Of a stretch of DNA of 6,562 nucleotides, positions 4,892 to 6,562 are shown piece by piece. Every line of letters starts with the position of its first letter. The first letter of the stretch is position 1. Position numbers and translations under genes: made by a program. Origin of the DNA: an uncultured Collinsella sp. (GTDB taxonomy: Bacteria > Actinomycetota > Coriobacteriia > Coriobacteriales > Coriobacteriaceae); contig CALJNY010000321.1 of NCBI GenBank assembly GCA_937981515.1, positions 1-6,562 on the forward strand, given 5' to 3'. The notes beneath the pieces were generated by a model. It was not told the DNA's origin. It did no database searches and was given only the letters and a program-made list of their open reading frames with translations.

Positions 4892-6562
4892 ATGAAAAAG
4901 GTTTTACGTGCTGCAACTTCTTTTTCTTTGGCTGCTCTTCTGACATTTTCGTCATTGATGAGTCCTGTAGTTGCTGCTTACGGATTGAACGAGGCGCAGC
5001 CCGCTGAAGCTGTGACGGATGTGACTTCTGCAGATGATGACGGAGTGGCTGCACGCGGTGACGGTGTTGAAAGCAGCGAGGCAGCCGTCGGCCAATCTCC
5101 GGTCGAAGGGGATATTGAGGCTATCGACTCGTTGAGCCAAGGCGCAGCTGAAAGCGATGTCAAGACCGAGCAACAGGTCGATTCGGTCGAGTCAGGCTTT
5201 CAATACGTTTACCTTGCCTACCCAAGCCTTTCCTCTGGATCCAATCAAGTCATTGCTTTTGCTACGCCTAATGACAGCGAAGTTCTTTCCTCTGCTACGC
5301 TTGGCTATGTGAGTGCCAGCGGCGTAAAGGGCTCTGTCGACGCGTCTGCTACGGCTGATAATTCTGCCGCCTTTACCTTTGGCGCAAATCTCGAAGCTAA
5401 TACTTATTTCCTCACTTCGATTTCGTATTATCTAGAGGGAGATAGGACTGAGCATAAGATCGATCTTTCTGATCGAGATTATTCATTCACCGTCGCAAAT
5501 AGCTCCATGAACTCCGAGGGAACATCTGTTTATTATGCAGACGGGGACGGAAATGCTGTTGAGGCCCAGTCTATTCAGCAGGCGTTGGAGTGCGCCGATT
5601 CTCCGGATGGTGTTTCTACTTATGCGGCGCGTTCTGCGCGTAACGTTGGTGTGATCGCTCTTGATGCTGGCCACGGCGGGTCTGATCCCGGAGCCCAGGG
5701 CAATGGTAAAAGTGAGGCTGATCTTACCTGGAAGATTGTGACGGCCTGCAAGAATAAGCTTGAAGCGTATTGTTTCAAGGTTGTTCTTGCCCGCGAGCAA
5801 TACGGCAATTATTCCGGTAATGATTTTCTTTATCGCGTTCAGCGTTGCATCGATCAGGGTGCGCAGGCTTTCGTTAGCTTCCATATTAATTCCGGCTCTT
5901 CTGCTGCTCATGGTGCTGAGGTTTACGCTCCCACCGCAAATGGATCAGACTATACACAGGTTTCTGTTGAGCTTGCCAATAAGGTTATGAATAACCTTGC
6001 TGCTATGGGTCTTACGTACCGCGGCGTTTTCCAGATGCAAGTGGGAGATGAGTTTGCGGTAATCCGATGCGCCCGCGAGCAGGGGATTCCTGGCATCTTA
6101 ATTGAGCATGGCTTTATTTCGAATTCCGGCGATGTCGCTAACTATTTCTCTGACGACGGCTGCCGTCGCCTTGGCGAGGCTGATGCTGCCGCTATTATTG
6201 CGCAGTTCCCTCATCCTTACTCCATTGATGGAATTACCTTTTCGGAGGAATTGGGGCGCGCTGGATCTTCGATTAAAGTTGGAGTGAATGTTACCGGCAA
6301 GACCGACGGACTCAAATATAAGTTTGTTTGGCATAGGGCTGGGGCAGATTGGACTGACGCTAACTGGGGCGTGATCGGTCAAGATTTGACCGCCCCGTCG
6401 GTTGTTTGGACTTTGCCGCAAGCTGGTGAATACGAAATTTATGCCGATGTTGTTGACTCCAATGGTTACATATCGAGCACTTCCAAATATAAAGTAGTCA
6501 ATTGGTCCGTCGAGGGCCTCGACGTCTCCGGCGAGGCGCGCTCCGGCAAGCCGCTCAAGCTC
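4892..6562 (+). CDS. Secreted N-acetylmuramoyl-L-alanine amidase (Amidase_3) with C-terminal surface domains, 3' truncated by window
   Basis: The frame is open for 557 codons to the window end with no stop. Residues 1-29 form a Sec signal peptide: MKKVLR, a hydrophobic core, and VVAA before Y30. An acidic, Ala/Ser-rich linker (30-100) and a beta-rich domain (about 102-205) follow. Residues 254-440 are an Amidase_3 domain: ALDAGHGGSDPGA with zinc ligand H261, ligand E275 in KSEAD, ligand H331 in SFHINSG, and catalytic E405 in LIEHGF. All four are present, so the enzyme should cut the amide bond between muramic acid and the stem peptide in the cell wall. From 441 comes a beta-rich domain (GLKYKFVW...GEYEIYADVVDSNG) ending near 535, and a second copy seems to begin at VEGLDVSGEARSGKP. 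Such repeats usually bind the cell surface. It acts outside the cell, in wall remodelling or daughter-cell separation. The gene looks like host envelope function rather than island cargo. Confidence 0.9.
   Translation, partial: MKKVLRAATSFSLAALLTFSSLMSPVVAAYGLNEAQPAEAVTDVTSADDDGVAARGDGVESSEAAVGQSPVEGDIEAIDSLSQGAAESDVKTEQQVDSVESGFQYVYLAYPSLSSGSNQVIAFATPNDSEVLSSATLGYVSASGVKGSVDASATADNSAAFTFGANLEANTYFLTSISYYLEGDRTEHKIDLSDRDYSFTVANSSMNSEGTSVYYADGDGNAVEAQSIQQALECADSPDGVSTYAARSARNVGVIALDAGHGGSDPGAQGNGKSEADLTWKIVTACKNKLEAYCFKVVLAREQYGNYSGNDFLYRVQRCIDQGAQAFVSFHINSGSSAAHGAEVYAPTANGSDYTQVSVELANKVMNNLAAMGLTYRGVFQMQVGDEFAVIRCAREQGIPGILIEHGFISNSGDVANYFSDDGCRRLGEADAAAIIAQFPHPYSIDGITFSEELGRAGSSIKVGVNVTGKTDGLKYKFVWHRAGADWTDANWGVIGQDLTAPSVVWTLPQAGEYEIYADVVDSNGYISSTSKYKVVNWSVEGLDVSGEARSGKPLKL

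Noticed and set aside
5483..5911. 142-residue minus-strand open frame
   Set aside because: It is antisense to the Amidase_3 catalytic domain and its linker; the plus frame carries the conserved zinc ligands.
6098..6421. 107-residue minus-strand open frame
   Set aside because: It is a shadow of the amidase C-terminal region on the other strand.

Overview
The window looks like an accessory or defence-type island in an Actinomycetota-like, possibly Coriobacteriia-like, bacterium. That placement is an inference. It rests on the secreted amidase with its repeated surface domains, and on GC-rich remnants mixed with AT-rich cargo. No rRNA, tRNA or other taxonomic marker is present.

Left edge (1-1007, + strand): the last part of an ABC/AAA-type ATPase, cut by the window start, overlaps by 4 bases a complete HNH endonuclease gene. 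The pair has the layout and motifs of the PtuA-PtuB module of Septu anti-phage systems, a module also found attached to some retrons. The upstream part that would separate a stand-alone Septu from a retron-linked one is outside the window.

Middle (1008-4890): this is a mosaic. Two intact genes of unknown function sit among decayed sequence. One is a small membrane protein with a winged-helix-like N-terminus (1502-2026, minus, TTG start). The other is a DUF2971-family protein (3023-4027, plus). GC-richer stretches at about 1010-1500, 2130-2645 and 4140-4470 contain only broken reading frames, probably remnants of mobile or accessory genes. On the minus strand at 2656-2842 there is a frameshifted, truncated gene that reads like a HicB-type antitoxin. 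AT-rich intergenic DNA at 4490-4890 carries a perfect 33-bp tandem duplication, each unit holding two palindromes, followed by an inverted repeat.

Right edge (4892 to the end, + strand): a long open frame with no stop in the window encodes a secreted Amidase_3 N-acetylmuramoyl-L-alanine amidase. All four active-site residues are visible. It is followed by one complete and one starting C-terminal surface domain. It is probably a host envelope gene at the border of the island.

The only well-supported functional system is the Septu-like pair. The membrane protein and the DUF2971 protein are candidates for further island cargo, but nothing in the sequence shows that they act together.
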